A stretch of DNA of 64,000 nucleotides, from NCBI RefSeq assembly GCF_003202235.1, contig NZ_MASU01000009.1, positions 2,501 to 66,500 on the forward strand. Direction: 5' to 3'. The notes under the pieces are model-generated. The model worked only from the letters and a program-made list of their open reading frames with translations, was not told where the DNA came from and searched no databases. Shown piece after piece: positions 1 through 17,497 of the stretch. The first letter of the stretch is position 1, and the number at the start of each line of letters is the position of its first letter. The DNA is from Prauserella flavalba. Its GTDB lineage: Bacteria; Actinomycetota; Actinomycetes; Mycobacteriales; Pseudonocardiaceae. The translations under genes were made by a program, and so were the position numbers.

Positions 1-797
1 ACGACGCTCGCGTCGGGCAGGTTGAGGAAGTACTGGTACCAGGCGTACGGCGTGGTCATCTCCGGATCGAGCCATACGTTGCCGCCCCCGGTGGACTTCC
101 CGAGCTTGCGTCCCTCGGAGTCCGTCACCAGCGGAGTGGTCACCGCGTGCACCTGCGCGCCGTGCACCCGCCGCACCAGGTCGACGCCCGCGACGATGTT
201 GCCCCACTGGTCGGAGCCGCCGATCTGCAGCTTGACCCCGTGCCGCTCGTACAGCTCCTGGTAGTCGGTCGCCTGCAGCAGCATGTAGCTGAACTCCGTG
301 TAGGAGATCCCGTCGCCCTCGAGCCTGCGCTTGACGGTCTCCCGCGCGAGCATCGTGTTGACGGAGAAGTGCTTGCCGATGTCGCGCAGGAACACCGGCA
401 CGGACATCGCGCCCAGCCAGTCGAGGTTGTTGACCTCGATGGGCGGCACGTCGGCGTGGTCGAAGTCGACGAACTTCGCGAGCTGCCCGCGCAGCCGCTC
501 CGCCCACTCCCGGACCGTCTCCTCGGAGTTCAGCGTGCGCTCGCCGACGTCACGGGGGTCGCCGATCAGCCCGGTGCCCCCGCCCGCGAGCAGCACCGGC
601 CGGTGCCCGGCGTTCTGGAAACGCCGCAGCACGAGCATCTGTACGAGGTGACCGGCGTGCAGGCTCGGCGCGGTCGGGTCGAACCCGATATAGACCGCCA
701 GCGGACCCGCGTCGAGATCGCGCCGCAGCGCGTCGAGGTCGGTGGACTGCGTGATCAGCCCTCGCCAGGCCAGCTCGTCAAGAATGTGCTCACTCAC
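1..797 (-). CDS. tyrS: Tyrosyl-tRNA synthetase, 3' end cut by the window
   Basis: Cytoplasmic class I aminoacyl-tRNA synthetase that charges tRNA-Tyr with tyrosine. About 265 N-terminal residues are visible, running off the left edge without a stop. The HIGH-type signature reads [10 protein letters not shown], about 45 residues in, and the class I KMSKS-type loop reads KLGKST near the cut end. The typical TyrS segments [11 protein letters not shown] and [10 protein letters not shown] are also present. The start is a GTG ([10 protein letters not shown]) that lies 27 bases after the glycosylase stop, so the two may be co-transcribed. The C-terminal S4-like anticodon domain would lie outside the window. 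The identification is secure; only the end is unknown. Confidence 0.95.
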   Translation of the reverse strand, partial: MSEHILDELAWRGLITQSTDLDALRRDLDAGPLAVYIGFDPTAPSLHAGHLVQMLVLRRFQNAGHRPVLLAGGGTGLIGDPRDVGERTLNSEETVREWAERLRGQLAKFVDFDHADVPPIEVNNLDWLGAMSVPVFLRDIGKHFSVNTMLARETVKRRLEGDGISYTEFSYMLLQATDYQELYERHGVKLQIGGSDQWGNIVAGVDLVRRVHGAQVHAVTTPLVTDSEGRKLGKSTGGGNVWLDPEMTTPYAWYQYFLNLPDASV

Positions 798-824
798 GCA
801 CTGGATTTTCCCCCACGCCCCGGT

Positions 825-1451
825 TCACCCCTCAGCCCGGGCGCGAACCCGGCCGCCACGCCGGTATGTGCTGACCGCCGGGGACCCGTCGATCCAGAAC
901 CGCCAGGGGATGTCCATCGCCGCGGCCACCCCCACCCGGGGGCCCGTGCGGATCTGCTCCTCGGGCACGCGCGGGCCGTCGAGCAGGCGCACGGACGCGT
1001 CCGGATCGGTGAGGTCGATGCCGTTGTGGGCGCGGTCGACACCGAGCACCGACGTCAGCACCGCGGGGCCCTTCGCGACGGCTCCGTTGCCTCTCGCGGT
1101 CGGCCGCCGCGACCTCGCCAGCTCGGTGCCCTCCAGCACCTCGCCCGCGCGCAGCAGGACCGCGCCCGGCTGCCCGTCGGTGAGCCCGACGATGTTGGCG
1201 CAGAAATGCATGCCGTAGACGAAGTAGACGTACAGGTGCCCGGCCGGACCCCACATCACATCGTTGCGCGGGGTACGGCCCCGATAGCAGTGCGACGCCG
1301 GGTCGTCGAGCCCCCGGTACGCCTCGACCTCGGCGAGCCGCACCCGCACGGTGCCCTGCTCGCCGCGGGACTCCAGCACGCAGCCCAGCAGCCGCCTGGC
1401 GAGGTCGACGGGATCGACGGCGAGCTCGTCGCGCGTGAGCTGACGGCTCAT
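825..1451 (-). CDS. 3-methyladenine DNA glycosylase (AAG/Mpg family)
   Basis: Base-excision repair enzyme that removes alkylated purines such as 3-methyladenine and hypoxanthine. The protein (about 208 residues from MSRQLTRDEL) shows the family hallmarks: LARRLLGCVL, then VRLAEVEAY with the catalytic glutamate, DPASHCYRGRTPRNDVMWG, and the substrate-pocket stretch YVYFVYGMHFCANIV. An in-frame start exists 24 codons upstream, but that extension looks non-coding, so the internal ATG was chosen. The gene sits between argH and tyrS. Two copies of a GTCGGAAAC nonamer lie in its upstream region. Confidence 0.93.
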   Translation of the reverse strand: MSRQLTRDELAVDPVDLARRLLGCVLESRGEQGTVRVRLAEVEAYRGLDDPASHCYRGRTPRNDVMWGPAGHLYVYFVYGMHFCANIVGLTDGQPGAVLLRAGEVLEGTELARSRRPTARGNGAVAKGPAVLTSVLGVDRAHNGIDLTDPDASVRLLDGPRVPEEQIRTGPRVGVAAAMDIPWRFWIDGSPAVSTYRRGGRVRARAEG

Positions 1452-1548
1452 CGCGATGCGGGCCGATCGGTCGGAAACGGCACGGCTCCCCCAGCAGTGT
1501 CGGTCGGAAACTCCGGCCGCCACTCTAGGAGCCCGCCGCGACGGCCGG

Positions 1549-2997
<1,449 letters not shown>

Positions 2998-4200
2998 TCA
3001 GTTCTTGCTCTGCTGGCGCTTCGCCGCGATCTTGCTGGGCAGGCCCCACAGCTGCACGAAACCCTTCGCCAGCGACTGGTCGAAGGTGTCGCCCTCGTCG
3101 TAGGTCGCCAGGTTGAAGTCGTACAGCGACTCGTCGCTGCGCCGGCCCGTCACGGTCGCGGTGCCGCCGTGCAGCACCATGCGGATCTCACCGGTCACGT
3201 GCTCCTGGGTCTTCGCGACGAAGCCGTCCAGCGCGTCCTTCAGCGGCGAGAACCACAGGCCGTCGTACACCAGCTCGCCCCAGCGCTGCTCGACCTGCCG
3301 CTTGAACCGGGCGAGGTCGCGCTCGACGGTGACGTTCTCCAGCTCCTGGTGCGCGGTGATCAGCGCGATCGCGCCAGGCGCCTCGTACACCTCGCGGCTC
3401 TTGATGCCCACCAGCCGGTCCTCGACCATGTCGAGCCTGCCGATGCCGTGCGCGCCGGCGCGGGTGTTGAGCTCCTGGATGGCCTCGAGCATCGTCACCG
3501 GCTTGCCGTCGATGGCCACCGGCACGCCCTTGTCGAACGTGATCACCAGCTCGTCGGGAGCCTGGAAGTGGACGGTCGGGTCCTGGGTGTAGGAGTAGAC
3601 CTCCTTCGGCGGCGCGTTCCACAGGTCCTCGAGGATCCCCGTCTCGACCGCGCGGCCCCACACGTTCTGGTCGATGGAGAACGGCGACTTCTTGGTGACG
3701 TCGATGGGCAGGTCGCGCTCCTCGGCGTAGGCGATCGCCTTCTCCCGCGTCCACGCGAAGTCCCGCACCGGGGCGAGCACGTTCAGGTCCGGCGCGAGCG
3801 CGCCGATGCCCACCTCGAACCGCACCTGGTCGTTGCCCTTGCCGGTGCAGCCGTGCGCGACGGTGGTCGCGCCGTGGTACTTGGCGGCCTCGGCGAGGTG
3901 CTTGACGATCACCGGCCGCGACAGCGCCGACACCAGCGGGTACCGGTCCATGTACAGCGCGTTGGCCTGCAGCGCGGGCAGGCAGTACTGGTCGGCGAAC
4001 TCGTCGCGCGCGTCGGCGACGACGGCCTCGACGGCGCCGCAGTCCAGCGCCCGCTTGCGAATGGTCTCCAGGTCCTCGCCGCCCTGGCCGAGGTCGACGG
4101 CCACAGCCACCACCTCGGCGCCGGTCTCCTCGGCGATCCAGCCGATCGCCACCGAGGTGTCGAGCCCGCCCGAGTACGCGAGCACCACCCGGTCAGTCAT
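2998..4200 (-). CDS. argG: Argininosuccinate synthase
   Basis: Joins citrulline and aspartate, using ATP, to give argininosuccinate. The N-type ATP pyrophosphatase P-loop AYSGGLDTS is at residues 8-16 and the protein is about 400 residues. Further family segments are [16 protein letters not shown] and [12 protein letters not shown]. The start [12 protein letters not shown] was chosen because a GAGGAGAAC ribosome site sits just before it; an in-frame start five codons earlier would overlap that site. The start lies 8 bases inside the end of argR, so translation is probably coupled. Confidence 0.98.
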   Translation of the reverse strand: MTDRVVLAYSGGLDTSVAIGWIAEETGAEVVAVAVDLGQGGEDLETIRKRALDCGAVEAVVADARDEFADQYCLPALQANALYMDRYPLVSALSRPVIVKHLAEAAKYHGATTVAHGCTGKGNDQVRFEVGIGALAPDLNVLAPVRDFAWTREKAIAYAEERDLPIDVTKKSPFSIDQNVWGRAVETGILEDLWNAPPKEVYSYTQDPTVHFQAPDELVITFDKGVPVAIDGKPVTMLEAIQELNTRAGAHGIGRLDMVEDRLVGIKSREVYEAPGAIALITAHQELENVTVERDLARFKRQVEQRWGELVYDGLWFSPLKDALDGFVAKTQEHVTGEIRMVLHGGTATVTGRRSDESLYDFNLATYDEGDTFDQSLAKGFVQLWGLPSKIAAKRQQSKN

Positions 4201-4711
4201 GGTTGTTCTCCTCACTACCGTTTACGTCCGAAGTAGACGATCGCTGCGCCATCGCGGCGAAGCGGCCTGCCAGGTCCTTGCCCGACAGCGGTTCCCTGGC
4301 GATCACCGCCACCGTGTCGTCGCCCGCGATCGAGCCGACGACCTCCTCCAGCGCCGCCCTGTCGATCGCGCTGGCCAGGAACTGCGCGGCCCCCGGCGGG
4401 GTCCGCAGCACCATCAGGTTGCCCGAGGCGTCCACCGAGACCATCAGCTCGGCCAGCAGCCGCGACAACCGGGACGTACCGCCCTGCACGCCCCGCACCG
4501 GGCTGCCGTCCTCGGGGATCACGTACACCGGCGCACCGGAGTCCGCGCCCCGCAGCTTCACCGCGCCCAGCTCGTCGAGGTCCCTGGACAAGGTAGCCTG
4601 CGTGACCTCGATGCCCTCGGCGGCCAGCAGTTTGGCCAGCTCGGTCTGGCTGCGGATGGCCATCGTGGACACCAGCTCGGTGATCCTGGCCTGACGGGCG
4701 GCTCTGCTCAT
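4193..4711 (-). CDS. argR: Arginine repressor
   Basis: Hexameric, arginine-responsive DNA-binding repressor of arginine synthesis genes. The N-terminal winged helix (residues about 5-70) includes [18 protein letters not shown], the ArgR recognition region. The C-terminal oligomerisation and arginine-binding domain contains the GTIAGDDT-like stretch, here [14 protein letters not shown]. At 172 residues the length is normal. It lies inside the operon it should control, overlaps argG by 8 bases, and its likely operator overlaps the argC promoter about 5 kb upstream. Confidence 0.96.
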   Translation of the reverse strand: MSRAARQARITELVSTMAIRSQTELAKLLAAEGIEVTQATLSRDLDELGAVKLRGADSGAPVYVIPEDGSPVRGVQGGTSRLSRLLAELMVSVDASGNLMVLRTPPGAAQFLASAIDRAALEEVVGSIAGDDTVAVIAREPLSGKDLAGRFAAMAQRSSTSDVNGSEENNHD

Positions 4712-4745
4712 GGCGCCTCCGCGGGAGGGAATACGTCGGCGCGGC

Positions 4746-6869
<2,124 letters not shown>

Positions 6870-6870
<1 letters not shown>

Positions 6871-7789
6871 TACGCTCCCCCTGTCTCCTGCGGCAGGACC
6901 ATCGTGCCGATGCCCCGCGACGTGAACACTTCGAGCAGTACCGAGTGCGCGATCCGCCCGTCGATCACGTGCGCCCTGCGGACGCCGCCGTTGATCGCCC
7001 GCAGGCAGGCCTCCATCTTCGGGATCATGCCGCTCGCGAGGCTCGGCAGCAGTTCCTCCAGCCGGTCGGCCTCGATGCGGTCGATCAGCGACGAGCGGTC
7101 GGGCCAGTTCGCGTAGAGGCCCTCGACGTCGGTGAGCACCACGAGCTTCTCCGCGCCGAGCGCCGCGGCGAGCGCGCCCGCGGCCGTGTCGGCGTTGACG
7201 TTGTGCACCACGCCGTCGATGTCGGGGGCCACCGTGGATACCACGGGAATGCGCCCGGCGTTGACGATGTCGAGCACGGCGTCCGGGTTGACGCTCGCGA
7301 CCTCGCCGACGAGCCCGACGTCCACGGGCTCGCCGTCGACCGTGGCGTGCTTGCGCTCCGCGGTGAACAGCCTGCCGTCCTCGCCGGAGATGCCGACCGC
7401 GTACGGGCCGTGCGCGTTGATCAGGCCCACCAGCTCGCGGCTGACCTGGCCCACCAGCACCATCCGGACCACGTCCATCGTCTCCGGGGTGGTGACGCGC
7501 AGGCCGCCCTTGAACTCGCCCTCGATGCCCAGCCTGCCGAGCATCGCGGTGATCTGCGGGCCGCCGCCGTGCACGACCACCGGCCGCAGCCCCGCGATGC
7601 GCAGGAACACCATGTCCTGCGCGAACGCCCGCTTGAGGTCGTCGTCGATCATGGCGTTGCCGCCGTACTTGATCACCACGGTGGCGCCGTGGAACCGCTG
7701 CAGCCACGGCAGCGCCTCGATCAGCACACCGGCCTTCTCCGCCGCCGTGGCCAGCCGCTCGTCGGCGGGTACCAGAGATTCCGCCCCCG

Positions 7790-7793
<4 letters not shown>
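6870..7793 (-). CDS. argB: Acetylglutamate kinase
   Basis: Phosphorylates N-acetylglutamate, the second step of arginine synthesis. The amino-acid kinase fold is shown by [17 protein letters not shown] near residue 35, [19 protein letters not shown], and the C-terminal [12 protein letters not shown]. Length is 307 residues. The ATG overlaps the argJ stop codon in an ATGA arrangement. Arginine-sensitive forms carry an N-terminal helix; this protein has an extra N-terminal segment of about 30 residues ([12 protein letters not shown] onward), so feedback inhibition by arginine is likely but inferred. Confidence 0.97.
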
Positions 7794-10872
<3,079 letters not shown>

Positions 10873-10906
10873 CGGCCAATTTCGGCGCGTAGCGGCAGCA
10901 GCCCTG

Positions 10907-10933
10907 CGGAGCGGCAGGAGCCCTGCCGCTCCG
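10907..10933. terminator. Bidirectional terminator-like hairpin between the alkD-like gene and pheT
   Basis: A perfect 12-bp stem (10907-10918 with 10922-10933, core GAGCGGCAGG) closes a three-base loop. It lies between two convergent genes. No long T run follows on either side, which is usual for high-GC actinomycetes, where GC-rich hairpins without U tracts often act as terminators. Confidence 0.7.
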
Positions 10934-10941
10934 GGACACCG

Positions 10942-13518
10942 TCAGCCGCGGAGAACGGCGCCGAACCGCTCGGTCGCGGCGGCGACGGCGGCATCGCGGG
11001 CCTGGGTCGCCTCCTCGACGGTGAGGGTCCGGTCGGCCGCGCGGAAGCGCAGCTTGTACGCCAGCGAGCGCTTGCCCTCGCCCACCTGCTCGCCCGTGTA
11101 GGTGTCGAACAGGGTGACGTCCTCGATCAGCTCGCCGGCGCCCTCGCGCAGCGAGGCGGCCAGGTCGGCGGACGGCACGTCGGCGCCGGTCACCAGTGCC
11201 ACGTCCAGCAGCACGGGCGGGAACGGCGAGATCGACGGCGCGGGCCGGGAGTCGCGCAGCGGCACGGCGTCGAGGTCGAGCTCCATCGCCACGGTGCGCT
11301 TGGGGAGGCCGAGCGCCTCGACGACCTTGGGGTGCAGCTCACCGGCATGGCCGACGGCGACGTCGCCGACGAGCAGCCGGGCGCAGCGGCCCGGGTGCCA
11401 CGGCGGCAGGTCGGCGGCCTCGGTGCGCAGCTCGACCCCGCCCGCCTCGGCGATGGTGCGGGCGGCCTGCACGGCGTCGGCCCAGTTCGCGGTCTCGCCC
11501 TCGCCCCACCAGCCGGAGCGGCGGCGCTGGCCGGTGAGCACCACGGCGACGTGCTGGGGCTGCGCGGGCACCGCCCGCTCCAGCGCGGCCAGGTCCTCGT
11601 CGCTCGGGCGGGCCTCGACGCCGGGGTCGGGCGCGGCGGCGCGGCCCTCGCCGGGCAGTACCACCTGGCCGATGTGGAAGAGCGCGAGGTCGCGGAAACC
11701 GCGGGAGATGTTGCGCTGCACCGTTTCCAGCAGACCGGGCAGAAGGGAGGTCGCCAGCTGGTTCTTGTCCGCCTCGAGCGGGTTGCGGACGGTCAGGCCG
11801 CGCCTGCGGGCGTCGTCGGCGGGCAGCCCGAACTCGTCCCAGACCGAGGCCGGGACGAACGGGAAGGGCAGCACCTCGACGTAGCCCGCCTCGGCGAGCG
11901 CGCGCGACACCGTGCGGCGGCGCCGCTGCGTCTCGGTCAGGCCCCGGCCCGCGGGCGCGGGCGGCAGCGTGGACGGGATGCTGTCGTAGCCCTCGAGCCG
12001 CAGCACCTCCTCCACCAGGTCGGCGGGCTGCGCGAGGTCGCCGCGCCAGCTCGGCGGCACGGCCGTGACGAGCGCGGTTCCGTCGTCGCCGGTGCCGACG
12101 GCGACCTTGCAGCCGATCTGCGTGAGGCGGCCGACGGTGACGCCGCGCTCGTAGCGCACGCCGGCGACCCGGTCGGGCAGGTTGATCGGCATCGTGATGG
12201 CCGGCATCGGCGGGACCTCGCCCACGTCGGTGCGGCCGGGACGGATGCTGCCCTCGCCGTACTGGCGCAGCAGCCTGGCCGCGCGCTCCACCGCGACCGC
12301 GCACAGCTGCGGGTCGGTGAAGCGCTCGAACCGCTTCGCCGCCTCGGAGAACAGCTTGTGCCTGCGCGCGGTGCGGCTGATCGACGGCGGGTCCCAGTGG
12401 GCGGCCTCGAGCAGCACGTCGGTGCTGTCCGTGCTGATCTCGGTGCTCGCGCCACCCATGGTGCCCGCCAGCGAGATGACGCCGCTGTCGTCGGCGATCA
12501 CCACGTCGTCGGGGTCCAGCGCGCGCTCGGCGTCGTCCAGGGTGACGAGCTTCTCGCCCTGCCGGGCCCTGCGCACCACCAGGTCGCCCTTGATGGAGCC
12601 GGTGTCGAACGCGTGCAGCGGGTGGCCCAGTTCGAGCATCACGTAGTTGGTGACGTCGACGGCCAGCGAAATGGAGCGCATGCCGGACAGCAGCAGCCTG
12701 CGCCGCATCCACCACGGCGTCGGGGCGCCGGCGTCGAGGCCCGTCACGCGGCGCAGCACGAAGCGGCGGCAGCCCTCCGGGTCCTCGATGTGCACGGGCC
12801 AGGCCTCGCCCTCGGCCTCCGGCACCTCGATCTTGGCGGGGTCGCCCAGCGGCACGTCCAGAGCGCACGCCAGCTCACGGGACAGGCCGCGGATCGACAG
12901 CGCGTAGCCCCGGTCGGGCGTGGGAGCCAGCTCCAGCACGGTGTCGTCGAGGTCGAGCACCTCGCGGGCGTCGTCGCCGGGGCTCGCGGTGCCCGACGGC
13001 AGGACGAGGATGCCGGTGTGGTCCTCGCCGAGGCCCAGCTCCCTCGCCGAGCAGATCATGCCCTCGCTGACGCGGCCGTAGGTCTTGCGTGCCGAGATCG
13101 TGAAGTCGCCGGGCAGCACCGCACCCGGGAGCGCGACGACCACCAGGTCGCCCTCGGCGAAGTTGCTGGCGCCGCAGATGATCCCGTTGGTGCGCGGGCG
13201 GGTCGGGTCGACCTCCTCGGCGTCCTCGGCCGCGTCGCCGGTCCCGGCGGTGTCGTCGTCGGAGTCGGCATCGTCGTCCGCCTCATCGAGGTCGGCGTCG
13301 CCGACCTCCACCTGGCAGTACCGGATCGGCTTCTTGAACTCGGTGAGCTCCTCGATCTCGACCACGCGGCCGATCACGAGCGGACCGGTGACCGTGCCGA
13401 GCGGCTCCACGCCCTCGACCTCGATGCCGATGCGCACGAACGCGTCGACCAGCGCCTCGGTCGTGACGTCGTCGCTGAGCTCGAGGTGCTCCTTCAGCCA
13501 GCTGACGGGGACTCGCAC
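10942..13518 (-). CDS. pheT: Phenylalanyl-tRNA synthetase beta chain
   Basis: The beta subunit forms the (alpha-beta)2 enzyme that charges tRNA-Phe, and carries editing and tRNA-binding domains. The 858-residue protein has the N-terminal tRNA-binding OB domain (GTVTGPLVIGRVVEIEEL, then CGASNFAEGDLVVVALPGAVLPGDFTI), the B3/B4 editing region, B5 domain (ITMPINLPDRVAGV) and the C-terminal ferredoxin-like anticodon domain (PAPSISPFPPVLLDVALV). An acidic insertion near residues 75-105 (DEADDDADSDDD and similar) interrupts the OB domain; such acidic loops occur in actinobacterial PheT. GTG start. Confidence 0.98.
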   Translation of the reverse strand: MRVPVSWLKEHLELSDDVTTEALVDAFVRIGIEVEGVEPLGTVTGPLVIGRVVEIEELTEFKKPIRYCQVEVGDADLDEADDDADSDDDTAGTGDAAEDAEEVDPTRPRTNGIICGASNFAEGDLVVVALPGAVLPGDFTISARKTYGRVSEGMICSARELGLGEDHTGILVLPSGTASPGDDAREVLDLDDTVLELAPTPDRGYALSIRGLSRELACALDVPLGDPAKIEVPEAEGEAWPVHIEDPEGCRRFVLRRVTGLDAGAPTPWWMRRRLLLSGMRSISLAVDVTNYVMLELGHPLHAFDTGSIKGDLVVRRARQGEKLVTLDDAERALDPDDVVIADDSGVISLAGTMGGASTEISTDSTDVLLEAAHWDPPSISRTARRHKLFSEAAKRFERFTDPQLCAVAVERAARLLRQYGEGSIRPGRTDVGEVPPMPAITMPINLPDRVAGVRYERGVTVGRLTQIGCKVAVGTGDDGTALVTAVPPSWRGDLAQPADLVEEVLRLEGYDSIPSTLPPAPAGRGLTETQRRRRTVSRALAEAGYVEVLPFPFVPASVWDEFGLPADDARRRGLTVRNPLEADKNQLATSLLPGLLETVQRNISRGFRDLALFHIGQVVLPGEGRAAAPDPGVEARPSDEDLAALERAVPAQPQHVAVVLTGQRRRSGWWGEGETANWADAVQAARTIAEAGGVELRTEAADLPPWHPGRCARLLVGDVAVGHAGELHPKVVEALGLPKRTVAMELDLDAVPLRDSRPAPSISPFPPVLLDVALVTGADVPSADLAASLREGAGELIEDVTLFDTYTGEQVGEGKRSLAYKLRFRAADRTLTVEEATQARDAAVAAATERFGAVLRG

Positions 13519-13589
13519 TACGCCACTCCTTCTCGCGGGACACCCGCACCCGGTCGGCGCGAACGACCAGCTTCGCGATTGTCAGCCAT

Positions 13590-14762
<1,173 letters not shown>

Positions 14763-14772
14763 TCACCCTCGG

Positions 14773-15546
14773 TCAGGGCTCGTTCCGCAACGCGCTCGCG
14801 TAAAGGCAGACGGCGGCCGCGGTGGCCAGGTTGAGGCTTTCGGCCCTGCCGTAGATGGGCACCTTCACGACGGCGTCGGCCGAGGCCAGCACGTCCTCGG
14901 GCAGCCCGTGGGCCTCGTTGCCGAACAGCCACGCCGTCGGCTCCGCAAGGCCGGGCGCCGAGCGCAGGTCCTCGTCCGCGTAGCCGTGCGCGGCGACGGT
15001 GCGCAGCCCCGCCCGCGCGCACGCGGCCAGCACGGCGGCGACGTCGCGGTCCCTGGCGACGGGAAGGTGGAAGAGGCTGCCGGTGGAGGCGCGGACGCAC
15101 TTGCCGTTGTGCACGTCCACCGCGTCGCCCGCGAAGATCACCGCGTCGGCACCCGCGGCGTCGGCGGCGCGGAGCACGGTGCCCGCGTTGCCGGGATCGG
15201 CGATGCCGACCAGCACGGCGACCAGGCGCGGCGACCCGGCCAGCGCCGTGTCCAGCCCGACGGTGACGGTGTCGCACACGGCCACGAGGCCCTGCGGCGA
15301 CACGGTCTCCGACAGCAGCTCGGCCGCCCGCTGGTTGATCGGCGACACCCGGGGTGCCTGGTCGAGCAGGTCCGGATGCCTGGCCGCGGCGGCCTCGGTG
15401 ACGAACAGCTCGTGCACGCGCCCGTACCGCAGCGCCTCGCGCACGGCCCGCGCTCCCTCGGCGAGGAAGCGGCCCGCCTCCTCGCGGCCGGACCGGGTGG
15501 TCAGGCGCCGGGCGGCAACGACCCGGGGCGTCCGGTGCGTGAACAC
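14773..15546 (-). CDS. TrmH/SpoU-family 23S rRNA or tRNA 2'-O-methyltransferase
   Basis: SPOUT-class methyltransferase with a trefoil knot that uses S-adenosylmethionine. The N-terminal substrate-binding domain (FLAEGARAVREALR) is followed by the three family motifs: GIADPGNAGTVLRAADAAGADAVIF, WLFGNEAHGLPEDVL and VPIYGRAESLNLATAAAVCLY. The knot asparagine/arginine/glutamate residues are intact. The start GTG (VFTHRTPRVVAARR) is preceded by GGGGAGG. It sits between rplT and pheS, a common actinobacterial arrangement. Whether the substrate is 23S rRNA or tRNA cannot be told from sequence alone. Confidence 0.9.
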   Translation of the reverse strand: MFTHRTPRVVAARRLTTRSGREEAGRFLAEGARAVREALRYGRVHELFVTEAAAARHPDLLDQAPRVSPINQRAAELLSETVSPQGLVAVCDTVTVGLDTALAGSPRLVAVLVGIADPGNAGTVLRAADAAGADAVIFAGDAVDVHNGKCVRASTGSLFHLPVARDRDVAAVLAACARAGLRTVAAHGYADEDLRSAPGLAEPTAWLFGNEAHGLPEDVLASADAVVKVPIYGRAESLNLATAAAVCLYASALRNEP

Positions 15547-15578
15547 CGTGACCTCCCCGGGTCGGTCGTCACCGGCGA

Positions 15579-15956
15579 TCAGGCCGACTTCTTCTCTTCG
15601 GTGTTGACGTTCTGCTTCGCGAGCTCGGCGAGCGAGGCGAACGCAGCGGCGTCGTTGACGGCGAGCTCGGCCAGGATCTTGCGGTCGACCTCGACACCGG
15701 CGGCCTTCAGGCCCTGGATGAACCGGTTGTAGGTGATGCCGTTCTGCCGGGCGGCGGCGTTGATGCGGGTGATCCACAGCTGCCGGAAGTCGCCCTTGCG
15801 GGCACGACGGTCCCGGTAGGCGTAGTTGAGCGAGTGGAGCGTCTGCTCCTTGGCCTTGCGGTACAGCCGCGAACGCTGACCGCGGTAGCCGCTGGCCAGT
15901 TCGAGAGTTGCGCGACGCTTCTTCTGGGCGTTCACCGCCCGCTTGACGCGTGCCAC
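15579..15956 (-). CDS. rplT: 50S ribosomal protein L20
   Basis: Large-subunit assembly protein that binds 23S rRNA early. Near the N-terminus are [31 protein letters not shown] and [18 protein letters not shown], all hallmarks of L20; residues [22 protein letters not shown] follow. The protein is 125 residues with a short C-terminal extension rich in K and E. GTG start. Middle of the infC-rpmI-rplT operon. In other bacteria L20 represses this operon by binding its leader RNA; no evidence for that is visible here. Confidence 0.98.
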   Translation of the reverse strand: MARVKRAVNAQKKRRATLELASGYRGQRSRLYRKAKEQTLHSLNYAYRDRRARKGDFRQLWITRINAAARQNGITYNRFIQGLKAAGVEVDRKILAELAVNDAAAFASLAELAKQNVNTEEKKSA

Positions 15957-16022
15957 GGGTCCATCCTGTCGTTCAGGGGGCGCGCCTGGGCGCCCCGGTG
16001 GTTACGGCGGTTCGTCGGAGGG

Positions 16023-16217
16023 TCAGCGACCGAGCAGCTTCTTGATGCGCTTGACGTCGGCGGCGGCGACCTCGGTGGTGCCCTCGAGGCGGCGCGTGAC
16101 CCGGCTGGACTTCTTCTCCATCAGGTGGCGACGGCCGGCCTTCTGGCGGCGGATCTTGCCGGTGCCCGTGACCCGGACACGCTTCGACATCCCGCTGTGA
16201 GTCTTGTTCTTCGGCAT
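16023..16217 (-). CDS. rpmI: 50S ribosomal protein L35
   Basis: Small basic large-subunit protein of 64 residues. The start [13 protein letters not shown] and the later [25 protein letters not shown] are diagnostic. A GGAAAGA ribosome site precedes the ATG; an in-frame codon nine residues upstream is disregarded because it would overlap that site. It lies between infC and rplT with 66-73-base gaps. Confidence 0.98.
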   Translation of the reverse strand: MPKNKTHSGMSKRVRVTGTGKIRRQKAGRRHLMEKKSSRVTRRLEGTTEVAAADVKRIKKLLGR

Positions 16218-16290
16218 TCTTTCCTCTTTCAGACGGCAGCACACCGAGAACCGGTGTGCTGCTGTGCGTGCTCTCGGCCGACGCTGGCCG

Positions 16291-16851
16291 TCACGACTCG
16301 GCGGACTCGGTTTCCTTGGCCGCCTTCGACTTTGCCTTCGCGTTCTTGTGCGGCGCCAGCACCATGATCATGTTGCGGCCGTCCTGCTTCGGCGACGACT
16401 CCACGAAGCCCAGCTCGGCGACATCGTCGGCGAGCTTCTGCAGGAGCCGGAATCCCAGCTCGGGCCGCGACTGCTCCCGTCCTCGGAACATGATCGTCAC
16501 CTTGACCTTGTTGCCGGCCGCGAGGAAGCGGGACACGTGGCCCTTCTTCGTCTCGTAGTCGTGCTGGTCGATCTTGGGACGCAGCTTCTGTTCCTTGATG
16601 ACGGTCAGCTGCTGGTTCCGGCGGGACTCGCGGGCCTTCTGGGCGCTCTCGTACTTGAACTTGCCGAAGTCCATGAGCTTGGCCACGGGCGGGCGTGCCT
16701 GCGGGGCCACCTCGACGAGGTCGAGGTCGGCCTCCTGGGCGAGCCGCAGCGCGTCCTCGATGCGGACGATGCCGACCTGCTCACCGTTCGGTCCCACGAG
16801 GCGAACCTCGGGAACACGGATGCGCTCGTTGATGCGCGTCTCGGAGCTGAT
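16291..16851 (-). CDS. infC: Translation initiation factor IF-3, with an ATC start codon
   Basis: IF-3 binds the 30S subunit and rejects initiation at non-standard start codons. The N-domain reads [20 protein letters not shown] and the C-domain has [17 protein letters not shown]. No ATG, GTG or TTG lies in frame near the conserved beginning. The best start is ATC at 16851 ([11 protein letters not shown]), four bases after a perfect AAGGAGG. Rare AUU/AUC-type starts on infC are known from other bacteria and give negative feedback by IF-3 itself. With this start the protein has 186 residues. The C-terminal tail is K/A/E-rich. Confidence 0.93.
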   Translation of the reverse strand: MSSETRINERIRVPEVRLVGPNGEQVGIVRIEDALRLAQEADLDLVEVAPQARPPVAKLMDFGKFKYESAQKARESRRNQQLTVIKEQKLRPKIDQHDYETKKGHVSRFLAAGNKVKVTIMFRGREQSRPELGFRLLQKLADDVAELGFVESSPKQDGRNMIMVLAPHKNAKAKSKAAKETESAES

Positions 16852-16910
16852 GGGGCCTCCTTGGTCCAAGTGTCGCTGTTCTCGTCTCGACCCTGGTGCC
16901 CACATACCAC

Positions 16911-16993
16911 GGGCCCCGGTCACACGTACTCTTCGTACTCGTGTGCGGGGCCCTCGATCCGATCGGTGCCTGGCGGTACCAGGCGTTCCGCCT
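16911..16993 (-). promoter_or_regulatory. Structured leader of infC-rpmI-rplT
   Basis: Three hairpins can form in the RNA upstream of infC. The strongest pairs GGGCCCCG-x2-CACACG (16911-16926) with CGTGTG-CGGGGCCC (16940-16953), a 14-bp stem with a two-base bulge. The other two share the bases AGGC at 16981-16984: GCCTGG with CCAGGC (16968-16984), and AGGCG with CGCCT (16981-16993), so only one of them can form at a time. This resembles an attenuator. The structures are seen; a regulatory role is inferred. Confidence 0.45.
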
Positions 16994-17136
16994 GCGCCGA
17001 TACGGTGGAACCGCTCGTACGCCGCGGGACCGGACCCGGCCGCCTCGTCGTGCTGGCGGCGACTCGGGTGGGAGCGGGGCTCCACTTGCGGCCCCCGATC
17101 GCTCGGAGGCTGGTCGCTCGTGGAAGGGTACCAGAC

Positions 17137-17496
17137 GTGGTGGACAACGCTTCTCAGCAGCCCGAAAATTCCCCGGACGACCGCGAGCTCCGGGACATCC
17201 CGAGTGTCGAGGTCATCAGCAGGGCCGCCGTCATGCTGCTCTCCGCCGCCGCCGAACGGCTCGGCCTCGCCGACTCCGACCCCGACACGAGCCCGCACCG
17301 CGACCTCGACGAGGCCCGGAGGCTGATCACCGCCCTCGCCGGGCTGGTCACCGCCTCCGGCGAGTACCTCGGCCTGCACGCGGCGCCGCTGCGCGACGGC
17401 CTGCAGTCGCTGCAGAAGGCGTTCCGGGAGGCGTCCGCGGTGCCGGACGAGCCGGGTCAGGGCCCCGGCGAGAAGTACACGGGCCCCGTCTACTGA
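17137..17496 (+). CDS. DUF1844-type small protein
   Basis: About 119 residues, starting at one of two adjacent GTG codons ([13 protein letters not shown]) behind GGAAGGG. The central part ([21 protein letters not shown], then [17 protein letters not shown]) matches my memory of DUF1844 proteins, which are regularly encoded next to infC in actinobacteria. The middle forms amphipathic helices; there is no signal peptide or membrane segment. The function is unknown. It diverges from infC and shares a 285-base control region with it. Confidence 0.8.
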   Translation: MVDNASQQPENSPDDRELRDIPSVEVISRAAVMLLSAAAERLGLADSDPDTSPHRDLDEARRLITALAGLVTASGEYLGLHAAPLRDGLQSLQKAFREASAVPDEPGQGPGEKYTGPVY

Positions 17497-17497
17497 C

